Shown here: positions 9,254 to 18,186 of the stretch, piece after piece | Position numbering within the stretch: position 1 is the first letter of the stretch | Layout of the letters: every line of letters starts with the position of its first letter | Source of the DNA: JAPORK01 sp026710285 | GTDB lineage: Bacteria; Pseudomonadota; Gammaproteobacteria; Pseudomonadales; Endozoicomonadaceae | Assembly: GCA_965201045.1 (NCBI GenBank) | Contig: OZ241746.1 | Location: forward strand, 310,001 to 374,000 | DNA length: 64,000 nt | Direction: 5' to 3' | Position numbers and translations under genes: made by a program | Notes under the pieces: model-generated | Told to the model about the DNA's origin: nothing | Database searches by the model: none | Seen by the model: the letters and a program-made list of their open reading frames with translations, nothing else

Positions 9254-10021
9254 ATGCGAGTACCACGAATTTTTACTGCAACTCCTCTGCCAACCTCCAC
9301 ACCCGTATCGCAAAAATTACTGTTTGAATTAACAGGATCACCTGTTAACCATGTTGTTAATGTTTTACGTATGAAAATGGGGGAAAACCTAATATTGTTT
9401 GATGGTTCAGGCGGGCAATGGCAGGCACAAATTATTGCTATTTACAGAAATAGTGTACATACAAAATTGTTAAATTTTTCACCCTGTAATAAAGAGTCTC
9501 CACTGCAAATCCATCTTGGGCAGTGTATAAGCAGAGGAGAGCGTATGGATTACGCTATTCGTAAAGCGGTAGAAATGGGGGTGACTGAAATAACACCGTT
9601 ATTCAGTGAGCGGTGTGAAGTGAAACTTAATCGTGAACGGCAGCATAAAAAATTGCAGCACTGGCAACAATTAATCATCAGTGCCTGTGAACAGTGTGAA
9701 CGCAACTATATTCCAAAGATACATTTTCCGTGCACTATGGAGTCGTGGATTCACTCCTGTGATGAACAGCTTAAGTTAGTACTCTGTCATCGCTCTGACA
9801 AAACATTAATGCAACAATCGTGTTACCCTGATTCTGTTGCAGTACTCACAGGTCCCGAAGGTGGGTTATCTGATGCAGAAATAGCCATGGCAAAAAAACA
9901 GGCGTTTGAGACCATCACCCTGGGACCACGCGTATTGAGAACGGAAACTGCGCCACTGGGTGCTATTGCAGTATTACAGTATTTATGGGGTGACTGGAAC
10001 AATAACAGGATAAAAAAATGA
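9254..10021 (+). CDS. rsmE: 16S rRNA m3U1498 methyltransferase
   Basis: SPOUT-class enzyme that methylates N3 of U1498 in the 30S subunit using S-adenosylmethionine. The 255 residues match the family. An N-terminal PUA-like part (about 1-75) contains NHVVNVLRMKMGENL and LFDGSGG. Then come LGQCISRGERMDYAIRKAVEMGVTE at about 88-112, ITPLFSERCEV and the knot motifs TGPEGGL (199-205) and LGPRVLRTETAPL (223-235), which form the SAM pocket. The stop overlaps the gshB start by four bases (ATGA), so the two are translationally coupled, the same gene order as in E. coli. Confidence 0.96.
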   Translation: MRVPRIFTATPLPTSTPVSQKLLFELTGSPVNHVVNVLRMKMGENLILFDGSGGQWQAQIIAIYRNSVHTKLLNFSPCNKESPLQIHLGQCISRGERMDYAIRKAVEMGVTEITPLFSERCEVKLNRERQHKKLQHWQQLIISACEQCERNYIPKIHFPCTMESWIHSCDEQLKLVLCHRSDKTLMQQSCYPDSVAVLTGPEGGLSDAEIAMAKKQAFETITLGPRVLRTETAPLGAIAVLQYLWGDWNNNRIKK

Positions 10022-10983
10022 CCTTAAAAGTTGGTATTGTTATGGATCCCATAAGGGATATATTGTATGAAAAAGACAGTTCTCTAGCACTGCTATTTGC
10101 AGCCAAAAAACGTGGCTGGCAACTTTTTTATATGGAGATGAAAGATCTGTATCAACATAATAACAACGTATCAGGAGCAATGACTACGCTGGATGTTATG
10201 CCTGATTCGAACAACTGGTATCGTTTTGGGAAAAAAATTGAGGCACCACTGCACAGCCTTGATGTTATCCTTATGCGTAAAGAACCACCGGTCAGCAATG
10301 AATTTATTTATTGTACTTATCTGCTTGAACAGGCGGAAAAACAAGGTGTGCTGGTTGTTAACAGAGCACAGAGCCTGAGAGACTGCAATGAAAAGCTGTT
10401 CGCAACACATTTCCCTGCATGTCAGGTAGCTTATTTTATCAGTAAAGATATACAGCGGCTGAAACAATTTGCCAAAGAGGAAGGGGAGGTTATTTTTAAA
10501 CCGCTGGATGGCATGGGAGGAGCAGGTGTTTTTCGCCTCAGCGCTACCGATCCTAACCTGACCGCCACCCTGGAGATATTAACTCAACATGGCACTGTCA
10601 CCATTATGGGACAAAAATTTATTCCTGCTATAGAAAAAGGTGATAAACGTATTTTAATGATCGACGGGGAGCCTGTACCCTATGCGCTAGCCCGATTACC
10701 AGCTAAAGGAGAGCATCGAGGTAATCTTGCCGCAGGCGGTATCGGCGTAGGGCAGGCGTTATCTGACAGAGATCTATGGATTGCCCAGCAGGTAGGTCCT
10801 GTTCTGAAAGAAAAAGGAATACTGTTAGCGGGACTGGATGTAATTGGCGATTACCTGACTGAAATTAATATTACCTGCCCTACCTGTATTCGTCAGTTAG
10901 ATAAGCAGTATAATTTAGATATAGGCACACAATTAATGGACAGGATTGAAATTTATTGGGCACGTAGTAAAACCTCTCGTTGA
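10018..10983 (+). CDS. gshB: Glutathione synthetase
   Basis: ATP-grasp ligase that joins gamma-glutamylcysteine and glycine to make glutathione in the cytosol. 321 residues, close to the 316 of E. coli. Motifs: IKDLYQH-like N-domain (MKDLYQHNN), LDVILMRKEPP, INRAQSLRDCNEKL-type VVNRAQSLRD, the ATP-binding KPLDGMGGAGVFRL (161-174), QKFIPAIEKGDKRIL (199-213) and the glycine/metal region LAGLDVIGDYLTEINITCPT (270-289). It overlaps rsmE by four bases and is probably co-transcribed with it. No gshA is visible. Confidence 0.97.
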   Translation: MTLKVGIVMDPIRDILYEKDSSLALLFAAKKRGWQLFYMEMKDLYQHNNNVSGAMTTLDVMPDSNNWYRFGKKIEAPLHSLDVILMRKEPPVSNEFIYCTYLLEQAEKQGVLVVNRAQSLRDCNEKLFATHFPACQVAYFISKDIQRLKQFAKEEGEVIFKPLDGMGGAGVFRLSATDPNLTATLEILTQHGTVTIMGQKFIPAIEKGDKRILMIDGEPVPYALARLPAKGEHRGNLAAGGIGVGQALSDRDLWIAQQVGPVLKEKGILLAGLDVIGDYLTEINITCPTCIRQLDKQYNLDIGTQLMDRIEIYWARSKTSR

Positions 10984-11307
10984 GGCTGTCTTTTATACAA
11001 AAATCTTTCAATAACAATCAACGTTATTCAGGCAAGCAGACAAACAGTAGTAAACAGGTTCGGATGATATTCCCCTCCCTGAATAACTTCAATATAATTC
11101 GTCCGCTAACTGAGCTTGTCGAAGCCCAGAGATCAAAAACAGCCAGGCTTGGACAAGCTCAGCCCACGGTGCATTCAATAAAGATTGGTATGTTCAGCAG
11201 GAGATAAACCTGCCAGGGTAAAAGTCGTAGCCAAAAATGCGCGCAAGAGCGAGTCTTTAGGGAGTGAAGGTAAGTCAATTGCAGAGAAAAAATAACCTGT
11301 AAAAAGC
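10984..11307. other. gshB-rnpB spacer with REP-like hairpin
   Basis: Carries one REP-like palindrome (11110-11162) and, after it, a segment starting ATTCAATAAAGATTGG and containing TTCAGCAGGAGATAAA (about 11171-11210). The same segment is found inside the MITE at 26876-27112 and in the repeats near 19670 and 62670. Confidence 0.6.
11110..11162. repeat. REP-like palindrome
   Basis: Arms CTGAGCTTGTCGAAGCC and GGCTTGGACAAGCTCAG (one mismatch) around an 18-base centre, followed by CCCACGG. Same family as 17209-17350, 19262, 21203 and 26962-27028. Confidence 0.8.
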
Positions 11308-11336
11308 TTGTAAATATTTTTTGATTCAGTTACGCT
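11308..11336 (+). promoter_or_regulatory. Probable sigma-70 promoter of rnpB
   Basis: TTGTAA (11308-11313), a 17-base spacer and TACGCT (11331-11336), placing the start about six bases on, at 11342-11344, exactly where the P1 helix of RNase P RNA begins. Position and spacing are seen; promoter function is inferred. Confidence 0.6.
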
Positions 11337-11342
11337 TTGCAG

Positions 11343-11746
11343 ATTGCAAGTTGAGCAGACAGTCGCTGCAAATAACAGCGTTGGTTATTAAGTAGTTAAC
11401 CATTTTTTGTTATTTGGAGAGGAAAGTCCGGGCTCCAAAGGGTAGGATGCCAGGTAACGCCTGGGGGGCGCGAGCCTACGGAAAGTGCAGCAGAGAGAAG
11501 ACCGCCTAAGCCTGATAAACCAGGCCGGCAAGGGTGAAAGGGTACGGTAAGAGCGTACCGCGCAGCTGGTAACAGCTTGTGGCAAGGTAAACCCCATCCG
11601 GAGCAAGGCCAAATAGAGATTCTTTAGTGTGACCCGCACTGAATCCGGGTAGGCTGCTTGAGGTGTGTGGTGACACACATCCTAGATGAATGACTGTCAG
11701 GTTTAAACATAAACTTTACAGAACCCGGCTTATGATTAACTTGCAA
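11343..11746 (+). ncRNA. rnpB: RNase P RNA (bacterial type A)
   Basis: Catalytic RNA that removes 5' leaders from pre-tRNA. Conserved blocks are present in order: GAGGAAAGTCCGGGCTCC (about 11419), AGGATGCCAGGTAACGCCTG, AGAGAAGACCGCC, AAGGGTGAAAGGGTACGGTA, AAGAGCGTACCGCGC, CTGGTAACAG, GGCAAGGTAAACCCCA, CCGGAGCAAGGCCAAATAG, CCCGGGTAGGCTGCTTGAG-type ATCCGGGTAGGCTGCTTGAG, and CCTAGATGAATGACTGTC near the 3' end, then ACAGAACCCGGCTTAT. The P1 helix pairs TTGCAAGTTGA (11344-11354) with TTAACTTGCAA (11736-11746). A run of seven T follows immediately, which would serve as terminator. The open frame on the other strand across this RNA is a shadow. Confidence 0.97.
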
Positions 11747-11753
11747 TTTTTTT

Positions 11754-12058
11754 ATTTCAATTTTTTCTCTTTTTTGTCTCAATTCATACTTTCTTTACCT
11801 AAAGTATGTGATTAACTCATACACAATGTTATTTATTCCTGGCAAGCACAATAAAATAGACGCTCCTCAAACCTTCCGCTAATAAAAACTGGGAGATTTT
11901 TATTAACGCCACACATAATCCAGATCATTTGGACTGTTTTATTTTGAAAAACAGATAAAAACGTTTAATATAATAGCACTTTAGCTGCTTAGCCGGATGT
12001 TAAAGGCTGTTTTCTGCATTATTGCGAAAAATGATTTACAGGGTATAAAAGTGTTTTT
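11754..12058. other. rnpB-thiI spacer
   Basis: About 300 bases without a gene. The part 11823-11875 (ACACAATGTTATTTATTCC and onwards) is a diverged copy of 3712-3760. An AGGGTATAAAAG stretch at about 12041 precedes the thiI start by 8-17 bases and may serve as its ribosome site. Confidence 0.5.
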
Positions 12059-13519
12059 ATGAAGTTTATTGTAAAATTGTTTCCCGAAATTACCATCAAA
12101 AGCTCATCGGTTAGAAAGCGTTTAACAAAGTTACTATGTAAAAATATTGGTAATATTTGTTCACAAATCGATGAAAATATTGAGGTCGGGAATAAATGGG
12201 ATCATATCTCTGTTACCACCGAGCATGAAGATGAAAGTATTGTTGCAGCATTAACTGACAAACTGAGCTGCATTTCCGGCATCTGCTATTTTATGCAAGT
12301 GTTGCGCTTTCCTCTGCTCGATTTAGATGAACTGCTGGAAACGGTAAAAGCACATTATGATGCAGCTTTAACAGGAAAAACCTTTGTTGTTCGTGTCAAA
12401 AGATCAGGGCAACATACATTTACCTCGGTTGAAGCAGAAAAATATATTGGCGGCGGGTTAAATCAGCAAACACAAGCTGCCGGTGTTAATTTGCATCACC
12501 CCGATATTACCATCAATATTGAAATAAAAAATGAAGACTATTTCCTGGTGCTTTCACGTCACGAAGGTATTGGCGGATTTCCAATGGGGTCACAGCAACC
12601 GGTTTTATCGCTGATTTCAGGTGGGTTTGATTCAGCCGTATCCAGCTTTATGACCATGCGTCGTGGTATAAAAACACATTTCTGCTTTTTTAATTTAGGC
12701 GGGCATGCACATGAAACAGGTGTTAAGGAAGTAGCCTATTTTTTGTGGGAAAAATATGGTGCTTTGCATCCGGTACTGTTTACCACGCTTTCTTTTCAAC
12801 CCATCATAGAGCAAATTTTAACCCGGGTTGATCCTGCTTATATGGGTGTCATTCTTAAACGAATGATGTTAAAAGCAGCTACTTTAGTTGCCAGAGAGAT
12901 GAAGATTTCTACGCTGTCCACCGGTGAGGCTATTGCACAGGTATCAAGTCAGACGCTACCTAATCTTTCGGTAATTGATTCGGCAACGGATTTATTAACA
13001 TTACGCCCACTCATCGTGATGGATAAACAAGACATTATCCGAATAGCCCGGCAAACGGGCACAGAAAATTTTTCAAAAAATATGCCGGAGTATTGTGCGG
13101 TCATCTCTAAAAACCCAACAATAAAAGCCAACTATAAAAAAGCATTACAGGAAGAGAGTAAAATTGATTTTTCGCACCTGGAAGAAGCAGTTAAACAGCG
13201 TAAAACTGAAAGTATTACCAATCTGGTTAACCTGGATAGTGCTGATCTTATTAGCAAAGTTATTATAATTAAAACTCCGGAACCTGAAGATATCATCATC
13301 GATGTCCGTCATCCACATGAAAGTGAAGTGATACCCTTAGTGGTTGATAAAACACCAGTGATTAAATTACCGTTTTATAAACTGGAATCACAAATTGGTA
13401 CCATGGACACAAGCCGGCGGTATTTACTGTTTTGTGACCGGGGAGTAATTAGTCGTTTACATGCTATTCATCTGTATAGTGAAGGTTATAAAAATATTGG
13501 TGTTTATATACCAAAATAA
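12059..13519 (+). CDS. thiI: tRNA 4-thiouridine synthase / ThiS sulfurtransferase
   Basis: Adenylates U8 of tRNA and inserts sulfur; in gammaproteobacteria it also passes sulfur to ThiS for the thiazole of thiamine. 486 residues: ferredoxin-like and THUMP domains (about 1-165), PP-loop SGGFDSAVSSF (187-197), conserved Cys346 in NMPEYCAVISKNP, and a complete C-terminal rhodanese domain (about 405-486) with the catalytic Cys459 in LLFCDRGVISRLHA. Both catalytic cysteines are kept, so the long two-function form is predicted. It is followed after 15 bases by folA and probably co-transcribed with it. Confidence 0.97.
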   Translation: MKFIVKLFPEITIKSSSVRKRLTKLLCKNIGNICSQIDENIEVGNKWDHISVTTEHEDESIVAALTDKLSCISGICYFMQVLRFPLLDLDELLETVKAHYDAALTGKTFVVRVKRSGQHTFTSVEAEKYIGGGLNQQTQAAGVNLHHPDITINIEIKNEDYFLVLSRHEGIGGFPMGSQQPVLSLISGGFDSAVSSFMTMRRGIKTHFCFFNLGGHAHETGVKEVAYFLWEKYGALHPVLFTTLSFQPIIEQILTRVDPAYMGVILKRMMLKAATLVAREMKISTLSTGEAIAQVSSQTLPNLSVIDSATDLLTLRPLIVMDKQDIIRIARQTGTENFSKNMPEYCAVISKNPTIKANYKKALQEESKIDFSHLEEAVKQRKTESITNLVNLDSADLISKVIIIKTPEPEDIIIDVRHPHESEVIPLVVDKTPVIKLPFYKLESQIGTMDTSRRYLLFCDRGVISRLHAIHLYSEGYKNIGVYIPK

Positions 13520-13534
13520 ACAAACGGGACAAAA

Positions 13535-14035
13535 ATGAAAATTGCACTCATTGCAGCTGTAGCAGACAATAATGGAATTGGTCTTGATAATAAAATACCA
13601 TGGTATCTGCCTGAAGATTTACGCTATTTCAAATCAGTAACCATGGGAAAACCATTGATTATGGGTAGAAAAACATTTGACTCACTGAAAAAACCTCTAC
13701 CCGGCAGAACAAATATTGTGGTAACAACAAAGCGGCTTGAACATGAAGGTATTGTTGTTGCCGGGAATATAGATGAGGCGATAGACATAGCGAGACAGGT
13801 TGCTCTGACTAACGGAGCAGAAGAAATTATGGTTATCGGTGGTGCGCATATTTACAGACAAACATTGCATCTGGCAGATAAACTTTATCTGACACAAATT
13901 CATAAATCTGTTACCGCGGATACTTTTTTTCCTGATATTAACATCCAAAAATGGCATGAGACTTTCTGTGAACAACACACTTCACAAAGAGATGAAACAC
14001 TTAAGTATACCTTTAAAATTTTGGAGCACATATAA
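13535..14035 (+). CDS. folA: Dihydrofolate reductase
   Basis: NADPH-dependent reduction of dihydrofolate to tetrahydrofolate. 166 residues, typical of chromosomal type I DHFR. Visible: LIAAVADNNGIGLDNKIPW, the acidic catalytic residue in PWYLPEDLRYF (Asp28, equivalent to E. coli Asp27), IMGRKTFDSL (42-51), the LPGRTNIVVT nucleotide-binding loop, and VIGGAHIYRQTL (100-111). It starts 15 bases after thiI with a weak site (CGGGAC). Confidence 0.97.
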   Translation: MKIALIAAVADNNGIGLDNKIPWYLPEDLRYFKSVTMGKPLIMGRKTFDSLKKPLPGRTNIVVTTKRLEHEGIVVAGNIDEAIDIARQVALTNGAEEIMVIGGAHIYRQTLHLADKLYLTQIHKSVTADTFFPDINIQKWHETFCEQHTSQRDETLKYTFKILEHI

Positions 14036-14544
14036 ATTTGCTGTAGTCAACTGACTTATAATAAACTGGTTAACCTGAAACAACTTTCCTGCAGACAAAA
14101 AAATTTGCATTGCCAGGGCTGGAAGATTTTCAGGTACCATATCAGCATAAGACTGAACAAAAAGCATCTATGCCTTTGCAGGCGCTAAAAGCCAGACTAT
14201 GGATTAAAATGCAGGCTTAAACCCCTGATATTACTGGCAATCCGACAAGTATATTCAGGTGTTGATATTCTCCGATTATAACTTCGTTATTTTTTTATGT
14301 TATATCAGATTTGCAGCAAGATAATAATTTATGAAAACTATTTTTTCCCAACAATAAAAGGGTTTATCATTTCAAAATAAAGGTCAGCGGGTTTATTTTT
14401 TCTTTTTTTTAAGATTATTTTTATATAACAAAAAAGTTTGTTTTGCTGTTCGATGATTCTGCTAAAAAATGGTACAGTAAGTTTTTATGGTGAATAGTGC
14501 TGACATTATCCGCAGAACTTTTTTCATATTAATTTATTTAACCG
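14036..14544. other. folA-dnaB spacer
   Basis: About 500 AT-rich bases with no gene that I can support; T-rich runs at 14390-14430. A TGGTACAGTAAG stretch at 14469 lies upstream of dnaB. The dnaB ATG has no obvious ribosome site (ATTTAACCG before it). Confidence 0.45.
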
Positions 14545-15954
14545 ATGGCAAAACATAGTCTGATGCAAGAAACTGCTTATCCTGAAACAACATGCAATCC
14601 ACTGGCGACCTTAAAAACGGTCCCTCATTCTATTGAAGCAGAGCAGGTAATGCTTGGTTCACTGATGGTGGATAATCAGTTGTGGGATGTAGTTGCTGAT
14701 AAACTCTCCTCAGAAGATTTTTATCACCAGGCTCATCAGAAAATTTTTGTGTGCATCGCCTCTCTTGCGCAGGATACGCAACCATTTGATCCGGTTACAG
14801 TTTCAGAAGCATTAAAAAATAATCAGTTGCTTGAGGCATGTGGAGGGGATGATTATCTGGCGCAGCTGGTTGAAAGCATCCCCAGTCTGAGTAATGCAGA
14901 AGCGTATGCCAGCATTGTGTATGAACGTGCTGTGTTACGGCGTCTGATAAAGGCGTCACAAAATATTATTCAGCTGGCAATTAATCCGGAAGGCAAAAGC
15001 TGTAATGACATTGTAGAAAGTGCTGAAAGAACGATTTTTCAACTCACTGAACAGCGTAACAGTGACTCCGGACCGGTGGCCATTAAACCATTGCTGAAAA
15101 GTACACTCAACCGGATTGATGAGTTATTTAATTCAAGTAATGCCATTACCGGTCTTTCTTCCGGATTTAAAGATTTAGATGAAATGACTTCCGGGTTACA
15201 ACCTGCTGATATGGTCGTGGTGGCTGCCCGTCCATCCATGGGAAAAACCGTCATGGGTATGAACCTGGTTGAAAGTGCTATGCTAAATTCAGCCGATAAG
15301 CCTGTGGTTGTTTTCAGCCTTGAAATGCCGGCTGAACAAATTCTAATGCGGACTCTTGCCTCCATGGGAAAAATCAATCAGACGCGTGTGCGTACCGGAA
15401 GACTTGAAGATGATGACTGGCCAAAACTTGCTTCTGCGGTAAAACGGCTTAAAGAAAAGAAACTCTTCGTTGATGATACGCCAGGGATGAGTCCACAGGC
15501 AATGCGTTCCCGGCTTCGCCGTATCGTACGTCAACATGGACCTCTGGGGTTGGTTATGGTCGATTATTTGCAGTTAATGCAGATTGCTGATTATAAAGAG
15601 GGACGGATCAATGAAATTTCTGAAATTTCACGCTCCTTAAAATCCATGGCGAAAGAATTTAATGTACCAATGGTAGCACTTTCACAGCTGAACCGTTCTT
15701 TAGAACAACGACCTAATAAACGACCGGTAAACTCTGATTTGCGGGAATCTGGAGCTATTGAACAGGATGCTGATCTGATTCTGTTTATCTATCGTGATGA
15801 AGTTTACAATCCGGATACAGAACATAAAGGTATAGCAGAAATTATTATCGGTAAACAGCGTAATGGTCCTATTGGTACAGTTCGTCTGGCTTTTATGGGG
15901 CAATATGCACGCTTTGACGATCTTAGCGCACAAAATTGGGAAGGTGCAGAATGA
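14545..15954 (+). CDS. dnaB: Replicative DNA helicase
   Basis: Hexameric 5'-3' helicase of the replication fork. 469 residues. N-terminal helical domain with VPHSIEAEQVMLGSLM (26-41) and EDFYHQAHQKIF; linker; RecA-type motor starting ITGLSSGFKDLDEMTSGLQP. Walker A ARPSMGKT (228-235), H1a FSLEMPAEQ, Walker B LVMVDYLQLM (336-345), and then ALSQLNRSLEQRP, SDLRESGAIEQDAD and IGKQRNGPIGTV near the C-terminus. Complete and intein-free. mutY follows after about 50 bases. Confidence 0.97.
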   Translation: MAKHSLMQETAYPETTCNPLATLKTVPHSIEAEQVMLGSLMVDNQLWDVVADKLSSEDFYHQAHQKIFVCIASLAQDTQPFDPVTVSEALKNNQLLEACGGDDYLAQLVESIPSLSNAEAYASIVYERAVLRRLIKASQNIIQLAINPEGKSCNDIVESAERTIFQLTEQRNSDSGPVAIKPLLKSTLNRIDELFNSSNAITGLSSGFKDLDEMTSGLQPADMVVVAARPSMGKTVMGMNLVESAMLNSADKPVVVFSLEMPAEQILMRTLASMGKINQTRVRTGRLEDDDWPKLASAVKRLKEKKLFVDDTPGMSPQAMRSRLRRIVRQHGPLGLVMVDYLQLMQIADYKEGRINEISEISRSLKSMAKEFNVPMVALSQLNRSLEQRPNKRPVNSDLRESGAIEQDADLILFIYRDEVYNPDTEHKGIAEIIIGKQRNGPIGTVRLAFMGQYARFDDLSAQNWEGAE

Positions 15955-16007
15955 CAGCTGCTAACGGATTAACTGCTGCAAGTAATTTTTAAAACAGGGA
16001 GTGCTAT

Positions 16008-17129
16008 TTGTCTGCAAATAACAGGGTGTCATTGAAAACAGTTCACAACAAAAACTTTAGCCAAAAAGTATTATGCTGGTTTGACGGCCACGGTCGCAAA
16101 AATCTGCCATGGCAACAAACATGCACCCCTTACCGGGTATGGGTGAGTGAAATAATGTTGCAACAGACGCAGGTAGCTACAGTTATTCCCTATTTTAATC
16201 GATTTACAGAGCGCTTTCCTTCTGTGGTCAGCCTGGGAAACAGCGATATTGATACAGTGCTGTATTTGTGGAGTGGATTAGGCTACTATAGTCGTGCGCG
16301 TAACCTACATAAAACAGCACAATATATTACCCAACACCTTGGCGGACAATTTCCTGATACAACAGAAAAACTTATGGAGCTGCCAGGTATTGGTCGTTCC
16401 ACAGCAGGCGCTATTGCTTCTATAGCAATGAATATAAAAGCACCGGTGCTTGATGGAAACGTAAAGCGTGTACTGACACGTTATTACGCTGTCTCCGGAT
16501 GGACAGGTAGTTCGGCTGTATCGAAAAAGCTCTGGCAAATCGCTACAACTTGTTTGCCGGATCAACGCTATGGTCATTATACCCAGGCAATGATGGATTT
16601 AGGTGCGCTGGTTTGTACACGCAGCAATCCCCGCTGCTGTGACTGTCCGTTACAAAAGGAGTGTAGCGCCTTTAAAACTAACAGCTGGCATTTGTATCCA
16701 ACACCTAAACCAAAAAAGGCTGTGCAAAAAAGAAAAATATACATGCTATTGTTGCTCAATTCACAGCAGCAGGTTTTACTGAAAAAGCATCCACAGCAAG
16801 GCATCTGGGGTGGACTGTGGAGCTTACCTGTTTTTGAAAAGATGGAAAAGTTTATGGAAGAAATTGAGTTTTGCCGGTCAGTAAAGATTGAGCAGCAACC
16901 GGTTATCTGGTCAACATTCCACCATTTTTTCACTCACCGTGAACTTGAAATAACGCCTGTTCAAATGGTTACTGATACGTTTGTAACCTTTACTGAAGAA
17001 GAGAAAAAAAGCTGGTGTTGGTATACACCGGATAAGACGCATACCTTGGGTATGCCGGCACCGGTAAACAAACTTCTGCAACAGCTTTACTGTCTGTTGA
17101 AAGAAAAACTGACACCTGCTACTTCCTGA
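16008..17129 (+). CDS. mutY: Adenine DNA glycosylase
   Basis: Base-excision repair enzyme that removes A opposite 8-oxoguanine. 373 residues. Catalytic Glu48 in WVSEIMLQQTQV, helix-hairpin-helix LPGIGRSTAGAI (125-136), Asp149 in LDGNVKRVLTR, and the 4Fe-4S cysteines with spacing C-X6-C-X2-C-X5-C (203, 210, 213, 219). The C-terminal NUDIX-like domain that reads 8-oxoG has LLLLNSQQQVLLKKHP, GIWGGLWSLP and FHHFFTHRELEI. The start is a TTG with CAGGGA eight bases upstream; no in-frame ATG lies nearby. Confidence 0.95.
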   Translation: MSANNRVSLKTVHNKNFSQKVLCWFDGHGRKNLPWQQTCTPYRVWVSEIMLQQTQVATVIPYFNRFTERFPSVVSLGNSDIDTVLYLWSGLGYYSRARNLHKTAQYITQHLGGQFPDTTEKLMELPGIGRSTAGAIASIAMNIKAPVLDGNVKRVLTRYYAVSGWTGSSAVSKKLWQIATTCLPDQRYGHYTQAMMDLGALVCTRSNPRCCDCPLQKECSAFKTNSWHLYPTPKPKKAVQKRKIYMLLLLNSQQQVLLKKHPQQGIWGGLWSLPVFEKMEKFMEEIEFCRSVKIEQQPVIWSTFHHFFTHRELEITPVQMVTDTFVTFTEEEKKSWCWYTPDKTHTLGMPAPVNKLLQQLYCLLKEKLTPATS

Positions 17130-17208
17130 AAGGTTGTCTGCCAGGACTCCGGCTTTCACTCTGACAGGCTTATCTTCTGCTGAGTCTGTCGGTCTCTCAT
17201 ACGTACAC

Positions 17209-17350
17209 ACTCACTGTGGGCTGAGCCTGTCGAAGCCTGAGCCTGTCGAAGCCTGAGCCGCACGATCCTCGTAACTGTTGATCTAAAACCTTGCGAGCAC
17301 CACTCACTGTGGGCTGAGCCTGTCGAAGCCTGAGCCTGTCGAAGCCTGAG
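17209..17350. repeat. REP-like repeat cluster between mutY and ygfX
   Basis: Two blocks (17209-17262 and 17302-17350), each starting CACTGTGGGCTGAGCCTG and repeating TGAGCCTGTCGAAGCC two or three times in direct orientation. They sit in the gap between the convergent mutY and ygfX genes, a usual place for REP sequences. Confidence 0.8.
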
Positions 17351-17367
17351 CTTATACATTAACGTGT

Positions 17368-17805
17368 TCAGTTGCTTTGATCCTGTAGCCGTAGTAATAC
17401 ACGCAGGCGGCGATAAGATTCGTTATCAACACTGTCAGCAAACAGCGCTATAAAACAGGGTTGATATCTGGCAGGATACTGAACCGGAATCACCGTTAAA
17501 AAAGCAGTTACTGTCGGTGGTGCACTAATGGTCACCAGCCTCCATATATTGTCTGCTCTCTTAATCCACCAACGATTACCCCGATAACGTATACCCCGTA
17601 TGCTCGATTTTAAAGTCAGCAGGTAATAACGCTGCAGGATATAACTGAAATAAATACTCAGCACAAGTAGTGAGGCAAGCGGTAGCACCATACCACTCAG
17701 ATGACAGCAAGCTGTTGCTGCAATCAGCAGACCGAATACTGTAAAGCTAAGCCAATAACGCGATGGTTTAATAGCGATTTCAATGCTGCTGCTGTTTTGC
17801 TGCAT
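17368..17805 (-). CDS. ygfX: YgfX-family membrane protein
   Basis: 145 residues. Starts MQQNSSSIEIAIKPSRYW, then two hydrophobic segments (about 19-33 and 38-57) joined by a short turn, and a soluble C-terminal half with RYYLLTLKSSIRGIRYRGN and WWIKRADN. Layout, size and position directly downstream of sdhE match the YgfX (CptA) inner-membrane family, whose gene overlaps sdhE in many gammaproteobacteria. In E. coli it has been described as a partner of SdhE affecting cytoskeletal proteins; that role is unproven here. It overlaps sdhE by 26 bases. Confidence 0.8.
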   Translation of the reverse strand: MQQNSSSIEIAIKPSRYWLSFTVFGLLIAATACCHLSGMVLPLASLLVLSIYFSYILQRYYLLTLKSSIRGIRYRGNRWWIKRADNIWRLVTISAPPTVTAFLTVIPVQYPARYQPCFIALFADSVDNESYRRLRVLLRLQDQSN

Positions 17806-18040
17806 GAGCTCTGATTTTTTTTATTATGTCAAGATAGACTGGTTCTGGTTGTTCATGCTCCAGCAACCAGCAAAACAGATCAGTATCTTCATGGGCAATA
17901 AACTGAATATACAGCTGCTGCTCTTCTTCGCTTAATAAAGGAAACGCTTCATGGGCAAAAGGTACTAAAAGAACGTCCAGTTCAAGCATTCCCCGACGAC
18001 TATGCCATAATATTCTGCGGAATTGTTCATCAGTAATCAT
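17780..18040 (-). CDS. sdhE: FAD assembly factor SdhE
   Basis: 86-residue helical protein that helps attach FAD covalently to succinate dehydrogenase and fumarate reductase flavoproteins. It has the diagnostic RRGMLELD motif (15-22), then LLVPFAHEAFPLLSEEEQQ and the acidic HEDTDLFCWLLEHEQP. Length and motifs match E. coli SdhE (YgfY). First gene of a two-gene unit with ygfX and divergent from ygfZ, the usual neighbourhood. Confidence 0.95.
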   Translation of the reverse strand: MITDEQFRRILWHSRRGMLELDVLLVPFAHEAFPLLSEEEQQLYIQFIAHEDTDLFCWLLEHEQPEPVYLDIIKKIRAHAAKQQQH

Positions 18041-18120
18041 AAATTAATTCTTTGTTAAATCTGTTATGTGTATAAATCAAAATATATCATAATAAGCAGA
18101 CATTCTTTTAATATCAAAAA

Positions 18121-18140
18121 AAATGGTACGATTACCATTT
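18121..18140. promoter_or_regulatory. Palindrome in the sdhE-ygfZ divergent promoter region
   Basis: AAATGGT-ACGATT-ACCATTT, seven-base arms, in the 131-base gap between the divergent genes. It could be an operator. No regulator is identified. Confidence 0.3.
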
Positions 18141-18186
18141 ATATTTCTGATAAGATAAATTTTTTGTACAGGTGGGTAGTAAAACA

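Noticed and set aside
11388..11678. 96-codon minus-strand open frame
   Set aside because: Lies entirely across the RNase P RNA, whose conserved blocks are on +.
6691..14544. tRNA genes in the long spacers
   Set aside because: I looked for T-loop GTTCRA signatures with matching acceptor stems in the spacers and found none.
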